A DNA stretch of 64,000 nt from the NCBI GenBank assembly GCA_037176885.1, contig JAWWNJ010000096.1, positions 806,001-870,000 on the forward strand. The letters are read 5' to 3'. Shown here one piece after another: positions 24,178-36,294 of the stretch (position 1 is the first letter of the stretch; each line of letters starts with the position of its first letter). This stretch comes from Favolaschia claudopus (lineage: Eukaryota; Basidiomycota; Agaricomycetes; Agaricales; Mycenaceae). The notes under the pieces are model-generated. The model had not been told where the DNA came from and made no database searches. It saw only the letters and a list, made by a program, of their open reading frames with translations. Both the position numbers and the translations under genes were made by a program.

Positions 24178-26840
24178 TCAATCACTAAGATCGGGACCCC
24201 AACTCACTGGAGCTTTGAGCATGATGGTATACACCTCTAATGGTCCTCCATCGTCGGTATTTGCAAGCATCCTCGCATACATTGCTCGTCTGCCTACAAA
24301 TTCCCTCGGGGATTCTCTGGTATGACCTTCTTGTCGGAACTTTTGTAATTCAAAGGCCCGATTCATCCTTAACTGCCATATCCTCCCCAAGAAGCCTTCC
24401 TTAATACTCCGGATGAAATTCAGGTGGTTGACTCGCATGAAAGCTTGTTGGTGGAGCGGGGTAACATCATATACCAATTGTACACTGTTGACCCTCTCTT
24501 CAAGCGCGACCAAAGCCAAAAGCCCATGGCTTCCGGAATATAACCTCCCATAGAACCCATTTGAATAACGTCCCAGAAGTATTCTATCGCCGTGTCGGAA
24601 TCGCCGTCCCACTCCGGGAGTTGCTCAGGTTTCAACTCCGCCTTAATGGTAGGAATTGCGTTTCCGTAAGCTGCTAGGGGATGCGGTGTTCCACCTGGCG
24701 ATGGATATCCTCCACCTCCACCCCCCCCACCTCCGGAGCCTCCAGGATTCCCTGGAGGACCGGGAGGTACAGGCGGACCTTGCGGACCTGTCGGTCCTCG
24801 CGGTCCAGGAGGTCCTCTTCCGCCTCCGCCTCCAAATCCTCCGCCTCCACCCGGACCATCTCCACTTCCTCCGCCATTGCCTCCTTGGTCTCGCGGAAAA
24901 CCCTGGAAATGACGGATTCGGAGGATTGTTCCTCGGTGAATGGGAGTTACGACTTCCTTCTGGGGAACCGTTTCCTTCGTCTCCTCCTCCAGCACCTCCC
25001 GCACCTATTACCACCATCGGAGCGGTAACTGTTTGTGCTGCTCGGAACCCAGCCGGTCCCCACTCTGGAACCTCACTCGGTCTCGACCTTTCTTGTTGAG
25101 CCCAGAGTCCTGGTCCTGACTGGCGAGGCATAGCTGAAGTAAAAGCTTTCTGCTCTCTTTCCGAAGGCACTATAGGTGGTACTGCCGAAGCGAAGATCGA
25201 AGTATTTGTTCCGAAGGCCGACGGTCTCATATCGAGGACTCCAGCTGGTACGGATGGAAACCCAGAGAATCGTGGTTTTACGGAGGGTCTGAGGTATCGT
25301 TTTCTTGTCAAACGCGTCAAAGAATTCGGCTGAGGACTTGTATGTTACGCTAGGAGCTTCTTGGAAGGAAACCTCCTGGACGCCCTTTCACGGTCTGGTC
25401 CGAGAGAGTCCTCTCCTCCACGTACTCCACTTCCGGAGTTTTCGGCAAGACCATTGGTCCTTTAGGCTGGATATCACCATATTCTCCCCACAACGGTCTA
25501 GCTGGTCTTCGCTCTGATTCCATCTCACTTCTTTCCATTTCCTGCAACACTCTTACGTCTTGCACTGGCAACTGGGGTCGAGGTGTTTCAGCTGATTGAT
25601 GACTTCTCAGCCGTAACGTTGGAATCCTCCTTGGTAGACGACCTCTGGGGTGGTATCATCTGCACTTGATTCCCCTCCTCGTCGTACGTGAGGAGGATAG
25701 GATTCCTCTCCGGAGTCCTTCGCGGGAATGCGTCGCTCACGTTCGGTCCCACATTCACTACTCGGCTCCAGGAACTCCCGTGTACTAGGGCGCTCCTCTT
25801 GTCGGAATCGAGGTTTTTTAGAGTGACGCGAAAGTCGTGCATAATCACCCTTAGACGATCGTCTGCTCGAGGCATGGATGCCAATTGTTGATGGATAGCT
25901 ACCGTCGTAGAGGCGGGGGAGTTAGGAACGTTTGTAGCATCCTTAAATTCGTCGATATATTTCGCAAAGAATCGTTGTCCTGTCTCTAAGCGTTCCCGTA
26001 ATATGTCCCAGGCCGCTTCTAACTGAAACAAGTCCTCTGCGCCCCTTCAGAATCGGAGTGCACGACTCCCCCGGGTCAATAACGAAATGACTTCTTCGAT
26101 CTGGGAGTAGGTTGGAAGCTCTCTGAATGAACGTTTGCAATTCGCCCACCCCTCTGTCTATGCGCTCCATAAGCGATGGCGCAACGACAAATCTCGGAGG
26201 CGCATCTGTCCACAACACACCCCTGTCCTGGATATCCGACCGCTCCAACTTCGTCTTCCTCGCCAGTTGCTGAATCAACGCGTAAGTCGAGGGCTGGTCT
26301 TCGCCCACAGGCTGAATGTACTCTCTTTGAAGAGCTCCCATAGATGAAGCGGCGTACTCCTCCATGGTCATCTCCTCGTGAGAGATGATACTTGCTGGGG
26401 GTGTCGGCGTCCATCGGGGATAGCACTCTCCGTTTCCTCTACTTGGAGATCAGCCGAGGTGACAGGAGGTTGCTGGATGTAGCCTTGGGATGATGGTCGG
26501 CGGCTAGACGTAGGAGCTACTGCTTCCCTGCTGGCAATTTTCCTCCAGATACCCTCTGCCGGTAGAACGGAGGCCTCCTTAGGGGATTGCTTATGGATTA
26601 CTGTCGCCTGAGGTGGGTTTGTCGGCTTTCTTCTCCTTCTCTTCCTGTTGTCCAGACGTTGACGTCCTAACTGAACTAGGTTTTGTAGGAGAGATGGAGC
26701 GGAGAACGAGGAGACAGGTAGAGGGATACGAGATGGAGTCGAACCGTCGTCGACGAAGGCAATTCGCGGTCGAATGGTGCTATAAATTAGCCCGCGAGTT
26801 GTGGAAGTATCTCGAGCCAGGGGTGAAGAATTCCCAATGT
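24178..26840 (-). pseudogene. Gag, frameshifted, with a collagen-like tract
   Basis: Blocks 26840-26368, 26371-25943, 26031-25588, 25571-25350, 25320-24890, 25004-24420 and 24612-24178 overlap and continue each other in changing frames. Near the end are capsid-like stretches LPEWDGDSDTAIEYFWDV, GFWLWSRLK and GFLGRIWQLRMNRAFELQ with ESPREFVGRRAMYARML. Around 24675-24885 lies a Gly/Pro tract (RGPPGPRGPTGPQGPP) flanked by poly-Gly. At least one break, near 24905, is mended by removing one T from TTTT. No ATG sits at the start of the first block, so the true start is unclear; 26371 is the first good one. Confidence 0.75.
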
Positions 26841-26849
26841 GTCCACCAC
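26832..26849 (-). other. Candidate primer binding site
   Basis: On the minus strand, one base after the 5' LTR, the sequence TGGTGGACACATTGGGAA begins with TGG as expected for pairing with a tRNA 3' CCA end. I could not assign the tRNA. Self-priming, as in Tf1-like elements, is not excluded. Confidence 0.45.
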
Positions 26850-27265
26850 TGTAAGAATTCAATATTAATTAAAGGAAATCTTCCGTTAATCCTGGCGCGA
26901 GTCTTGAGGTCAAATCCTCTAACTTGCACGAATGTCCCTTGGAATGCCAAAGGAATTCGCGTTACAGCGTCCAATCACCCTCTGGAATGCCAGATGAGTG
27001 AGAGTAGACGCTTTAGAGGGTTTCCCTCTAGTACCGCTTGCAGGCCTAATGCTTAGGCTTGAAGCGACGCGCGGGGCGATGAGTTGTGAGTAAAAAAGAG
27101 TTAGATTCATATCACGCGTGACCGCTACTGATAGGTCACGCGTGACTACTGTACACGCATCACAACTACGTAATTACAATTATATACATGCACGGACGTT
27201 GGTCGTCCGTGCAGCCGACAGTCCAAGTGTTCAGGGAAGGGGGATTAATACCCTAAGTCCCCACA
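26850..27265 (-). repeat. 5' LTR of the chromovirus
   Basis: 416 bp, TG..CA, one G longer than the 3' LTR. Should hold the promoter and polyadenylation signals for the element on the minus strand. Confidence 0.95.
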
Positions 27266-27270
27266 GTTTT

Positions 27271-28239
27271 CAAGCTGGGCATCTTGCGAGCGTTCAAGGC
27301 TGATTAGCATTCCCACAACAATATTGGACGATAATATGGGCAGCAGCAGTGAGAATTCTTTGAGACCAACCTGAGTAAGTTTTGAGTAAGTTTTCGAAGC
27401 ATGAGGTTTCAAGTTTCGAATCGTCGTACCTCGATCTAACCTGAAGGCCGAAGAGAGCATTATTTTTCTTGAAAATTCTTCGGAACCCTTTGCACGTTGA
27501 TTGATGGCCTCGAATCGGAGCTCTTGTGAGGGGACATTATTTTCAGATAGCAAGATTCCGGGAGCTTTTGAGTTTCTGAATTCCTTACTTGATTTCCAGG
27601 CGAAAGATTGGACCAGAATTTCGGAATCTGCTCAATCTTGCAACACGCGGTGGAGAAACGAATTCAGGTGCAGTCGCCCTTTGATTTGCCTTGAAAGAGT
27701 CAAACGTCGTCCCAACCTGCGACAAAATTCAGTCAGTGACGAAAGAATTAGAAAAGGTTGACTTCGGAAGTACTGAGGACCAATGATCCCAAAGCTGGGG
27801 GCGCAGATACCGATACGAACACCACACCACACAGGCTCGCAGCGCCTATAAAATGGTTGTGAATAAGTATCTTAAATCAATATTTTCCGGGCAAGTGCAC
27901 CTGTAAGTATTCGGAAAGAGCGGTTTCATTACCACAGGGAGCGCGTCACCCAAATCACAGTTCATGCACGTTCACGAGTTATCAGCGTCGAATGCAGACA
28001 AATCCTCGGCCGTCTTGCAGCCAACTTGCAGCCCAAGGATTGCCAAAGTTTGCATTTTCTTCGGTTAATTGGTTGTGGTCGGGCGACCCAAGACTTAGAC
28101 TGTCAATTTCACTGGAACAACAGAATGGGCTGAGCCAGAGACAAAGCATTGCAGATAATGGGCCGAGCCAGGACCCGGTACTTGAGTTAAATTCAAAAGA
28201 AATTAGGGCAGAGCTGGGGGAGAGCGAAGTTTCAAGTTC
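27271..28239. other. Retroelement flank, possible interrupted small ORF
   Basis: A minus-strand frame from 27553 runs into the LTR. If one copy of GTTTT and the element are removed it stays open for about 18 more codons (ENIRRWIPAMKPKTP) to a stop near 14598. No domain recognised. The rest, 27560-28239, shows nothing clear. Confidence 0.3.
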
Positions 28240-28800
28240 GGATCAACTCCAGGCTCCTACCCACCCGCACGTTACGGGGTTGGGGGAATCACAATAGGTG
28301 GGATATATAGTGAATTTACTGCAATGGTAATATAGAGCTTCAAATCATGATCGGAACTGTCAACTATATCCGTACTTCTTTTGCCCCCAACCCCTCCACG
28401 GCGGCTGGCGTTAACAACTGTAAACAACATAGCCACCACCCAAATCATTTTTTTAGTTTTCACTCTCCTTCCCCGAAGGTCAGCCTAAAAAACTCTGTGG
28501 TCATTCTCAACGCAGAAAGCATTGGGCGAGGGTTCACTATCTCAATTTTATTTGAGCCTAAAAGGTTGAGAACGAATATTTAGGCAAGATGTGGCTATGT
28601 TGTTTACGGTTGTTAAACGCCAGCCGCCGTGGAGGGGTTGGGGCAGTTGAAGTTCGGAAGCAGGTGTCGGCTAACAGTGATTTCCCTTTTATGGATCAAT
28701 TGACATGATTGTTCTCACAAGCAATTCAGAGTCAGATCCCCTCTGCTGTGACTTCCCCAACCCCGTAACGTGCGGGTGGGTAGGAGCCTGGATCAACTCC
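28240..28800. mobile_element. MITE with 11-bp target duplication and two concentric inverted repeats
   Basis: GGATCAACTCC occurs at 28240-28250 and 28790-28800 and brackets an element 28251-28789 (539 bp). Its outer ends are 43-bp inverted repeats, the first 31 bases perfect (AGGCTCCTACCCACCCGCAC and on). Inside, 28383-28436 and 28591-28644 form a second, 54-bp inverted repeat around a 154-bp loop. No coding capacity. An 8-11 bp target duplication is typical of Mutator-like elements, so a MULE-driven MITE is the likeliest class. Confidence 0.85.
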
Positions 28801-28811
28801 GACTTTGTCGC

Positions 28812-31400
28812 CATCACCGTTGCCAAGCATATCCCGCCACCTGCCCACAAACACCAGCCCGTCCGTAGCTCGTCTTGCACCAAGGTCTCGAGAACGCACA
28901 GACGGCGTTGCTCCTTCCTACTGGCGCTGTACTCTGCCGGCTCTCTTTTGAAAGTCTTCTGCGATCTGCGATGACTCGGATGTGCACGACGGCCTTCCCC
29001 CCTCAATCTTGAGCACAGGATCTGGACAATTGCAAGGTTTCCGTTGGATGCTGGACATGATCGCATCGACGACGAAAGTCCTTTCCGGGGAGTGCCCAAT
29101 GTATCATCTTTCCTTGCAGCACGCTCTCTAAGAATCTTCGATGACGCATTGGCTGTAAGAACAGAAGAACAGGGAAACACGCTACTCAGGGCGAAAACCA
29201 TTTGTTTTGTGTGTGCAGTGACTTCTCCTCTTTCTGCATCAGCTCATTAACAGACTCATTAAACAGATTGCTGAACAAAGCGCCGTCTACGAACTAAAAA
29301 ATTGAGGTGACATCTCTTCGAGCATCCGTGGTGCGTGTCTATGGACGTATTCTTTTCGCAATGTTGATCTTCCGAGGTTTCAGAATCGAATTTCTTTATC
29401 TCGATAACAAACAGCCTCAAGACCCGACCATGCAGCTGAGTTTTCTCGACGCGACGGTAAGCAGTTCTGCCCTCGCTTTGACTGTAGCTGAATGATTCAT
29501 TTTGTCTAGCAGCGCTTTCGAGTGACCCAACGGCCTTCCAGGCTGTCGTCTCTTCACGGCATGATATTTTTACTTGTCCACCCCTCGTCGCGCAACCTCT
29601 GGCGCGGCCAAGTCATCAATCCCTCGGTCTCGATGCAATTGCCACGACCGACTTTGGCCGGTCCATCGCTTTCGCAGCCCACACGCGGCGAAGAAGTATC
29701 CCGAGCACCATCATACATCCTAACGGCCCTCGCTCCCTCGCAGTGTTTTCATCCACTATAATACTGCAGGCGGCGCAAATGCATCCCAAAGCTCCCGAGC
29801 ATCGACTGGGCCGTTTCTCCGACCCGACCGCGCAACGGAGATCGATGCAAAATCACTCTGACCGACCGACATGTGCCCCACCTCTCAATGCTCAAATCCC
29901 TCGTCGCTTCTTGATGGGCCATTCTACCGGTCATCTCTGTGTCCGGACAAACGGCCATGGCCTCGCTCTCTCGTATCATCGAGCGCATCCGTATGGACGT
30001 ATGCCGCCCGACCGTAGGATGGTTAACGGTAATCGTCCGCCGTCCTCCATGAAGAGTCAGATGGCTGCGTGATGCAGCGCACGGCGCGTCGAATCTCTTC
30101 GGACCGCCTACTTAGCAGTGCTTTCGAGTGACTCGCCGGTCTTCCAGGCTGTCGTCTCTTCGCGGCATGGCCCTCGTTGCGCAACCTCTGCGCCAAGTCA
30201 CAAAATCTCGTTTTCGAGACATTTGGGTGACGGGCTTTGACCGGTCCCTCTTCCGCACCCCGCATGCGGCGAAGAAGCACCTAAGCATCATCTTCCATCC
30301 TAGGCGCCTTCGCTGCCCTGCCAATGTCTTCATCCACTTCATAATATCCCAGGCGGCGCAGGTGCATCACAAAGCTCCCGTCGACTTCGCTGTTCCCTCA
30401 ATCTGACTGTACAATGGAGATCGATGCGAAGATCGATGCCAAGTCATCTCGGTCGACGGACATATGCCCCGCTTCGCGATGCTCCCCTCTTTTGTCGATT
30501 CCTGGTGGAACGTCCCATTCTACTAGTCATGTTCGCCGTGACCCAGACAGACGGTCATGGTCGCGTCTCCTGTGTAGACGGTCGTTCTAGATACGCTTGC
30601 CATGACGGACATTGTCGCTTCCGCAGCGGACATGTCGAGCGCTATCTCCCATCCCAAGGGCAGCACGCTCGCTCCCTCATCGCTGTCTTCGTACGCTCGA
30701 TAGGGTGCAGCCCAAACCTCCGACGTATCGACTTGACTAACTTTGACCCTACCGTACAACGGAGATCGATGCACAAAGTCTTCCGGCCGGCCGGTGTATG
30801 CGGCTGCCCCACCTCTCGATGCTCCCCCCTTCGTCGAGTTCCCGTTGGGACGCGCCATTCTACCAGTCGCGACTGGGCCCGACGGCGATGGTCTCGCTCT
30901 TCCGTATCATCGAAGGGGTCGTACGGACGTAGGCGTCCGGCCTTATGTGCTGCTCCAAGGGAGCACGTCTTCCGTCTACCAGAAACAGCCAGTTTCATGC
31001 GACGGAGAAACGGACGGCTGCTCGAAGCAGCAGGGAGAGAGCGCTGCACGTCGCATCTTTTTGGGGGCGTTATTGTCGATCGGGCTTTCGGCAAAATGTC
31101 ATCTCCAGCGACCTTGTCAATGTGGTGTCATCGGCTTCACAGTCTTCGCTACGCATGATGTGTTGCACGCCGTTTGGTATCGTCCGCCGCGGCCCAGCAT
31201 CAGCCGCTTTTCGCGTTTGTAAAAGGGTCGTTTTGACTATGCGCCACGAGCTGATACGTCCACGATAGCGCCTTCTTCCTCCCTGCTAATCCTCTGCCAG
31301 GGTGACCTGATACTCAGCGTCTCAAGATTCAGCGCCACCCGGTGGAGCTGCCCAAGCTTTCTCATCGATCACAATGGGCCTCGTCGGGTGCTCGGGCACG
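28812..31400 (+). repeat. Gene family W, left cluster (decayed coding repeats)
   Basis: Blocks here recur on the minus strand at 44140-46860 and in part at 62240-62640. Examples: TKTICFV-type stretch near 29200 matches TKTIRLVCVDLFSF near 62500; the start GTGACC..TTCCAGGCTGTCGTCTC occurs at 29522 and again at 30129; GACCTGATACTCAGCGTCTCAA at about 31300 matches 44250 and 45170. Longest frame 30424-31158 (+, 244 codons) but neighbouring blocks are in other frames. The encoded protein is not recognised. At least two partial units are present in tandem. Confidence 0.5.
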
Positions 31401-33003
31401 TATCGATGCAAGTGCATCACACCCGCCGTCTCTATACAAGTAGAAGCTTGTGTAGCTTTTTTCGTACGTGTCGTCTTCGTGTGCTTCTTCAGGACAATCA
31501 CTGACTATCTAGTAGTAGCCATACCGTTCACGGCCTTTCTTTGTCTTTGGAGGTTATCTACGCCTTCTTGGATGGAATGTGCCAAAGACCTTCGAATACT
31601 GTACGCCATCCATCGCACCGAGAGGCCACATAACACCCCCCGAGGTGTTTAGCATTATCACCATGCCAGAATCGGGTGGCCCAGGCGCCCATTCCGTCCC
31701 AATACTTTCTCCCGTCTCCCCGTCTGCAATACCCCGCTATCACTATGGTGCCCCCTCGATTCGGCTTCATGATTCCAAAGCGTTGTCGTGGTCTGTCTTC
31801 GTCATCTGCACAGTATTGGAGGCAGCGATTTCGCCATTTTGCGGCGTAGCCTGATCATAATGTCGAGTTTGGAATCGTCGTCGTCGCATCTGGGGGCAAT
31901 ACTTTGCCTCGCGGCTTCCTGTGGCCGATACATCCTTAGCACCGTTGGGAGGATCGTCCGCTTCCTGCATGCATACATGATGTGTAACCTCCGCAATCCT
32001 TCACAGAGGCGGCTCGGCCGAACCGACCCACCGCTTTTGCAGGCTCCGCCTGCCTTGGCACGAGTGATTCCGCGAGTATATTTCCCCTGAAATAACCCGC
32101 CTTTCGTACCCCTCTGGGGTAGAGCTTGGCGTTCACGGGAACGATGGTCGTCCATCCTCCCGCGTTTAAGGCGCATCGAAAACAGGTCAAACACCGTACA
32201 GAGCATCGTCCCGGCATTGGAGGCACCACGTCTTTGTAAAATAAGGCTGCAAGTGGAAGAGAAAAGCTACTTCGAGATGCCTCAGCGCATCGTGTCTCCT
32301 CCTATATCTTCGTGTTCCAACCCCGGCGTACACGTTTGCCTTTGGCCAGAACCAGAATCGGCTTGCTCTTCCACAGCTGCTTCGCTCTCGAAAACTCGAC
32401 CATGGGAAGTTTCCCCGAGGTTCCCGCCGCCGCGCCGTATGCACGTTCTTTGTCAGAACTCTCAGTTGGACGCTGTCAAGTGTTTTTTGGGGTGCTTCGT
32501 GAGCCCTATGCTCGGGCTGCCTTGTCATTTATGTCGGCTGGGGATTAGGCAGTGTGCGAGATGGCTTCCCAATCCTCGAGCTGACGTTCGTTTACCATGC
32601 ACGTCCCACTTGGGCTGTGGACTGATTCTATTCCATGCTCCTTGCTATCGAAGACAGGACTTGTGCAAGGGATAGATTTGGTCAGACATACCAAAGACAT
32701 TTTCGAAACTTCCTACCTTTTCAAATTCGGGTAATGGACGGGCTTGATGACCTATATGTCCTTGTACTTTTTTTAAGTGTTATTGATACTCGTGCAGCGC
32801 CGCAAGGCCGCTTTTTCAAAAAATTTACTGGTGATTCGAGTGTTTGGCATTGTATTTTCAGGCTGAGTCAGCCACCGTCGGCAAACCCCGTTGCAGCTTG
32901 TCCCAAACCACGACCATCTCGTCACCTCGATGGCGTCGCTTTCTGAGACATAATCTTCGTTAGTAGTCTCATATATCTCTCATATTCCACTCCCTGATAG
33001 CAT
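31401..33003. other. Intergenic, unassigned
   Basis: Overlapping open frames of up to 152 codons (32217-32675, +) and 134 codons (31802-32206, -), with no family resemblance, no consistent splice model and no repeat partner seen in the window. Confidence 0.3.
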
Positions 33004-33281
33004 ATGCGCAGTACTTATGTCGGCGCCGGTTGGTCCTCCTCACTGATTGAGGACGCCTTTGTTTGTCCTACTTGCGGCAAGTCCTTCACATTTCATGTAC
33101 AGATTCATGTGCCTGACGGCCTAGCCCTCTCAGAGATTAGCTGCGGTCTTCCAGGTGAGTTTCCTCCCTCGCGGATACCTTGACTAACCCTCGTCCAGCT
33201 CAACGACTCGTCACTCCTATACGACGAAAGGGCGCCCCACCTCCACCCCCTCAGTGTCCCAAGGCCTCTGCGTACCGATAA
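33004..33281 (+). CDS. Small zinc-finger-like protein of family Z (77 aa)
   Basis: ATG 33004; exon 1 33004-33154, intron 33155-33198 (GTGAGT..CTAAC..CCAG, a very clean intron), exon 2 33199-33281 ending TAA; 78 codons. Residues 20-36 read CPTCGKSFTFHVQIHV, resembling the first half of a C2H2 finger (C-x2-C, then H). The spacing to the histidines is short, so it may not bind zinc. The tail RRKGAPPPPP..AYR is shared with the 7486-7629 copy. Function unknown. Confidence 0.45.
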
Positions 33282-33700
33282 GGAGGGCAAGACTGTCCTG
33301 TCCAAGCGTCTGAGCGGCCCTGTGCTGTATCATGCGTGTTCCAGGTTGTTCGGTCTTGCTGTTACAAACTACCTAAATCGCAGAGACTGTGATGGCTCGT
33401 GTATCGGCCGGAGTGTGAGCTCTGGTGGGTGCTCAGCTGGAGTCGAAGACTGTCGTTGTGGAAGCAGAACCTGTCCTCAAGGCACTGAGAAAGGGTGTGG
33501 GAGGCAAGCGCGTCTCGACGGTCGGGCGATGGATCGGGCTGTGTTGAGCGGTATCCTTTGTCGTCTTTCTTGTTTGTGGTAGAGAGAACCCATGGGTGCG
33601 CGAGGCCTTGACGCTGGCTCATGGGCTTACGGTGACTGCCTTCGGGTGGATACTAACCAACATCGCGCGTTGTTACCGCTGTTCTGTATTTTTGTTCGAA
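33110..33700 (+). repeat. Third copy of repeat family Z
   Basis: Direct copy of 7560-8040 and inverted copy of 48840-49310. Includes a minus-strand frame 33622-33362 with STQPDPSPDRRDAL, but its start region and middle are frame-shifted compared with the other two copies, so this copy of the PPPDRR protein is likely dead. Unlike the arm copies, homology stops just after the CATCGCGCG motif near 33668. Confidence 0.7.
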
Positions 33701-33954
33701 ATCAGGTCGAATATATCTCGTATTTTAACACTGTCAGATCCGGTCCCCATCTCGTTGAACACCTGCGAAAAGAAACGCAAGTGCGACTTCGAGTGCATTT
33801 TTCGACTCCTAAAGGAATCTTGGGAAATCAGACTTCAATTGCCAGCGAAAAATTTAGAGAGTGTAAGTACTACTTACCATTGGAGGTTTAGACTGGTGGA
33901 GGAAGCCATAAAAGTCACCCTTATAATTTGAGGGCTAACTAAGCCAGCTTGCAT

Positions 33955-34115
33955 AACAATCGCGGAGCACTTTCATCAGCAAAAAAAATCCCAAGCGGAA
34001 GAAGGGCGAGCGCCAGGCATGAGTCAAGACGAGGATCGACTCGCCGAGGTTCGAACCAACCCACCGCCACACGGGCAAATGTCAGCGTAGCACTCTACAC
34101 ACTGCCAGAGCTTCA
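33955..34115 (-). repeat. tRNA-like short repeat (SINE candidate) 1
   Basis: On the minus strand: GTGTAGAGTGCTACGCTGAC (A-box-like) then GGTTCGAACC (34049-34058, B-box-like) about 35 bases on. A related copy is at 40436-40560. The body downstream is conserved (GACTCATG, GTGCT). Too irregular for a functional tRNA. Confidence 0.5.
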
Positions 34116-35224
34116 GATGGGCGAGGCTTCTGAGGGAATTATCAAGCACCACTTAACCTGATTTATGAGTTTAGCTTGCAGTAATTTGACTCTGAGTCCA
34201 AAGCGCAGACTTTGGAATTTGCCCAAGCCCTCGCCTAAGCAAATTCTATCATTTTTTCGCACTTGAACAGAGCACAAATCGGCACTTCGGCCAACAAGGT
34301 CCAGACCAGTCGCTGAGCACGTGTTTGATATCAACCACATGTTGTCTGATGGACAAGACATCGCTCCTTGCCCTCTCCCACCACCTTCCCTTCACCCCCA
34401 GCTTCACCCCTTCTTCAAGTCTCGCGTCCGGCCGTCCAAGACCACCTCAAGTGCCTCTCTCAAGCCTCTCTATCAACTCAAGACGCCTAGTCCGCAAGAC
34501 GGCGACCACTTTGTCAAAATCTTTCCAAGACTCGAAGCCGTCCGTCACCAAGACTCAAAGTTCTTCAATGCTTTCCAATATCTGGGCTGTTTGGGTCAGG
34601 ATTCAAGCTCTTCAAGTCTCCTCGCAAGTCGTTGGGCTCTCCAGTGTGCTCTTGCGTGTCCGATTTTCCTCAAGGCGATTCATGTCTTCAAGAATGTCAA
34701 TGCCACCACGTCTCAATGTCGCCGTCCAAGCTTGTTCCTCCCCGCATCCCTCAAGCATAAATAATCTGTCCTCAAATTTTTATCCTTTCTCTCCTTGACT
34801 GGTGCATTGCGGTGAGTGCACAGTCTCATCGCAGCTCCCGGCTGTAAACCCTTTTCTTCTTTTCTTTCGTCTCCCCATCTTCCTTTGAATATTCTTATCT
34901 TTGTGTGACATATTTACATGGTTTCCATGTAACCTCATCCATATATATATATATATATCTGTTTGTTCTTTATTGGAACGCGCCTGGAGGAGCGACAAGG
35001 AAGGGGCGCCGGGCGGGGGAGGAGAGCTGGGGCCGTGACAACACATATCACGAATCAATCAATCAATCAATATGAATTATGGGCTGCGCTCAAGTTGTTT
35101 TGGACTCAGTTTAGGCGTATCGCTCTTAGCCTAAGGTTAGGCTCTTCCTTTCTAAGATTTGCCTCAGATTTTAACAAGCCTGGTTTCATGAACCTTCGTT
35201 GAATAATTTTCTAGTGGATTTGCC
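34116..35224. other. Intergenic with a Ser/Pro-rich open stretch
   Basis: Two overlapping plus-strand frames, 34321-34764 and 34325-34798, are both open for about 150 codons because of a TCAAG-rich composition; neither is clearly real. Simple repeats: TA repeat near 34943-34957 and ATCA repeat near 35055-35072. Confidence 0.35.
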
Positions 35225-35227
35225 TGC

Positions 35228-35325
35228 CTGTGTACACAACCATTCCGGCAGAACGGGACGTGGGACTTTTCGAAATTTGAACCCTCGAGCTCAGCTGCCT
35301 GCTCACCAATACTGAGTTTGTTTTT
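35228..35325 (-). repeat. tRNA-like short repeat (SINE candidate) 2
   Basis: On the minus strand TGGTGAGCAGGCAGCTGAGC then GAGGGTTCAAATTTCG, an A/B-box-like pair. The same unit is fused to candidate 1 at 40562-40650. Confidence 0.5.
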
Positions 35326-36294
35326 TTTCTTCTTTTGATGCACTAGTCTTCTGTAGCGGCCTAGCCTGGGATAAAAATAGTGTCTTCAAAGAAGCCAAAC
35401 GGTACACATTTCCCTCATTGATTATGCCTGAAAGCAATTTTCAAGCGTTGGAACCTGGCAGCTGAGGCTCAGAATTTCGGCCACCAACGAAGTGACTATG
35501 AGTCTGCCACGGACGGAATGAGAGTCGCCTCATTTTGTTAGTGCGATTTCGGAACTAATGGTAGTTTCGATGCAAGAACTACGGCTGGCAACAAACGCTG
35601 CGACGTACCCAGTGAGAATCAAAGTCTGTCCTGCAATTTTCCCGCTCTGTATGCGAATAATGGAGAGATCTGCGAAGCAAGTCAAGTTGTATCATGATCA
35701 CGGCCGGCGCAAACATCAGTTAGGCTTACCTGTTTTTCGTCTCATTTGCACACCAGGACCCTTCGATTCTTCTGCGCTATCGTATGCCGATATAAGCCTA
35801 CCTCATAATTCAATGTTCTGCCATTGCCAGTGCCTCGTACCTCATTGTCCTTAAACCTTCATTGGATGTAGTCGTTGAGTCCTCCATTGACACTCAGATC
35901 TCAGAAGTGCAAATAACAACATATTTAGCCAATTCTCTTCACAAGCTCAAGCGCAGTGACTGTTGAGGTGTTCAAAGTGAAACCGAGTTCAATCGAGTAC
36001 AGTAGGGTAGAAATGTATACAAGTCAGATGTGCAGCGATCTGTGTGGTATAGATTCACTGTAGAATGTCTGTCAATGCTCGTTGTGTGATGCTGTGAATA
36101 TTTGCCCCACCTCCAGTGTAGTCAACACATCCTGACGGATCCAGATAGCTTTGATCGTTCTCGCCCATCAGCCAGTAAGTAGTCCTGACGGCAAAATTTC
36201 CTGCTTGACCAATGGCTGCGGTACGACATCAGTAATAGAAGAATTGGAGAACACAGCAGGATACTCACTACTGATGCTACCGAATCATCGCTCG
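35326..36294. other. Intergenic, nothing assigned
   Basis: One plus-strand frame of 98 codons (35558-35854) without recognisable features. The 3' end of the gene at 36295 lies at its right border. Confidence 0.35.

Larger units (their letters stand above)
14658..27265 (-). mobile_element. Ty3/gypsy chromovirus, 12.6 kb, with a third long reading frame
   Basis: LTRs 14658-15072 and 26850-27265 begin TG and end CA, differ by one G in a homopolymer, and are flanked by the direct repeat GTTTT (14653-14657 and 27266-27270), the 5-bp target duplication usual for gypsy elements. Reading on the minus strand the order is 5' LTR, gag, zinc knuckle, protease, RT, RNase H, integrase, chromodomain, third frame, 3' LTR. 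All three coding regions have frameshifts. Fungal gypsy elements are commonly 5-8 kb; the excess comes from the third frame of about 830 codons and a long gag. Confidence 0.97.
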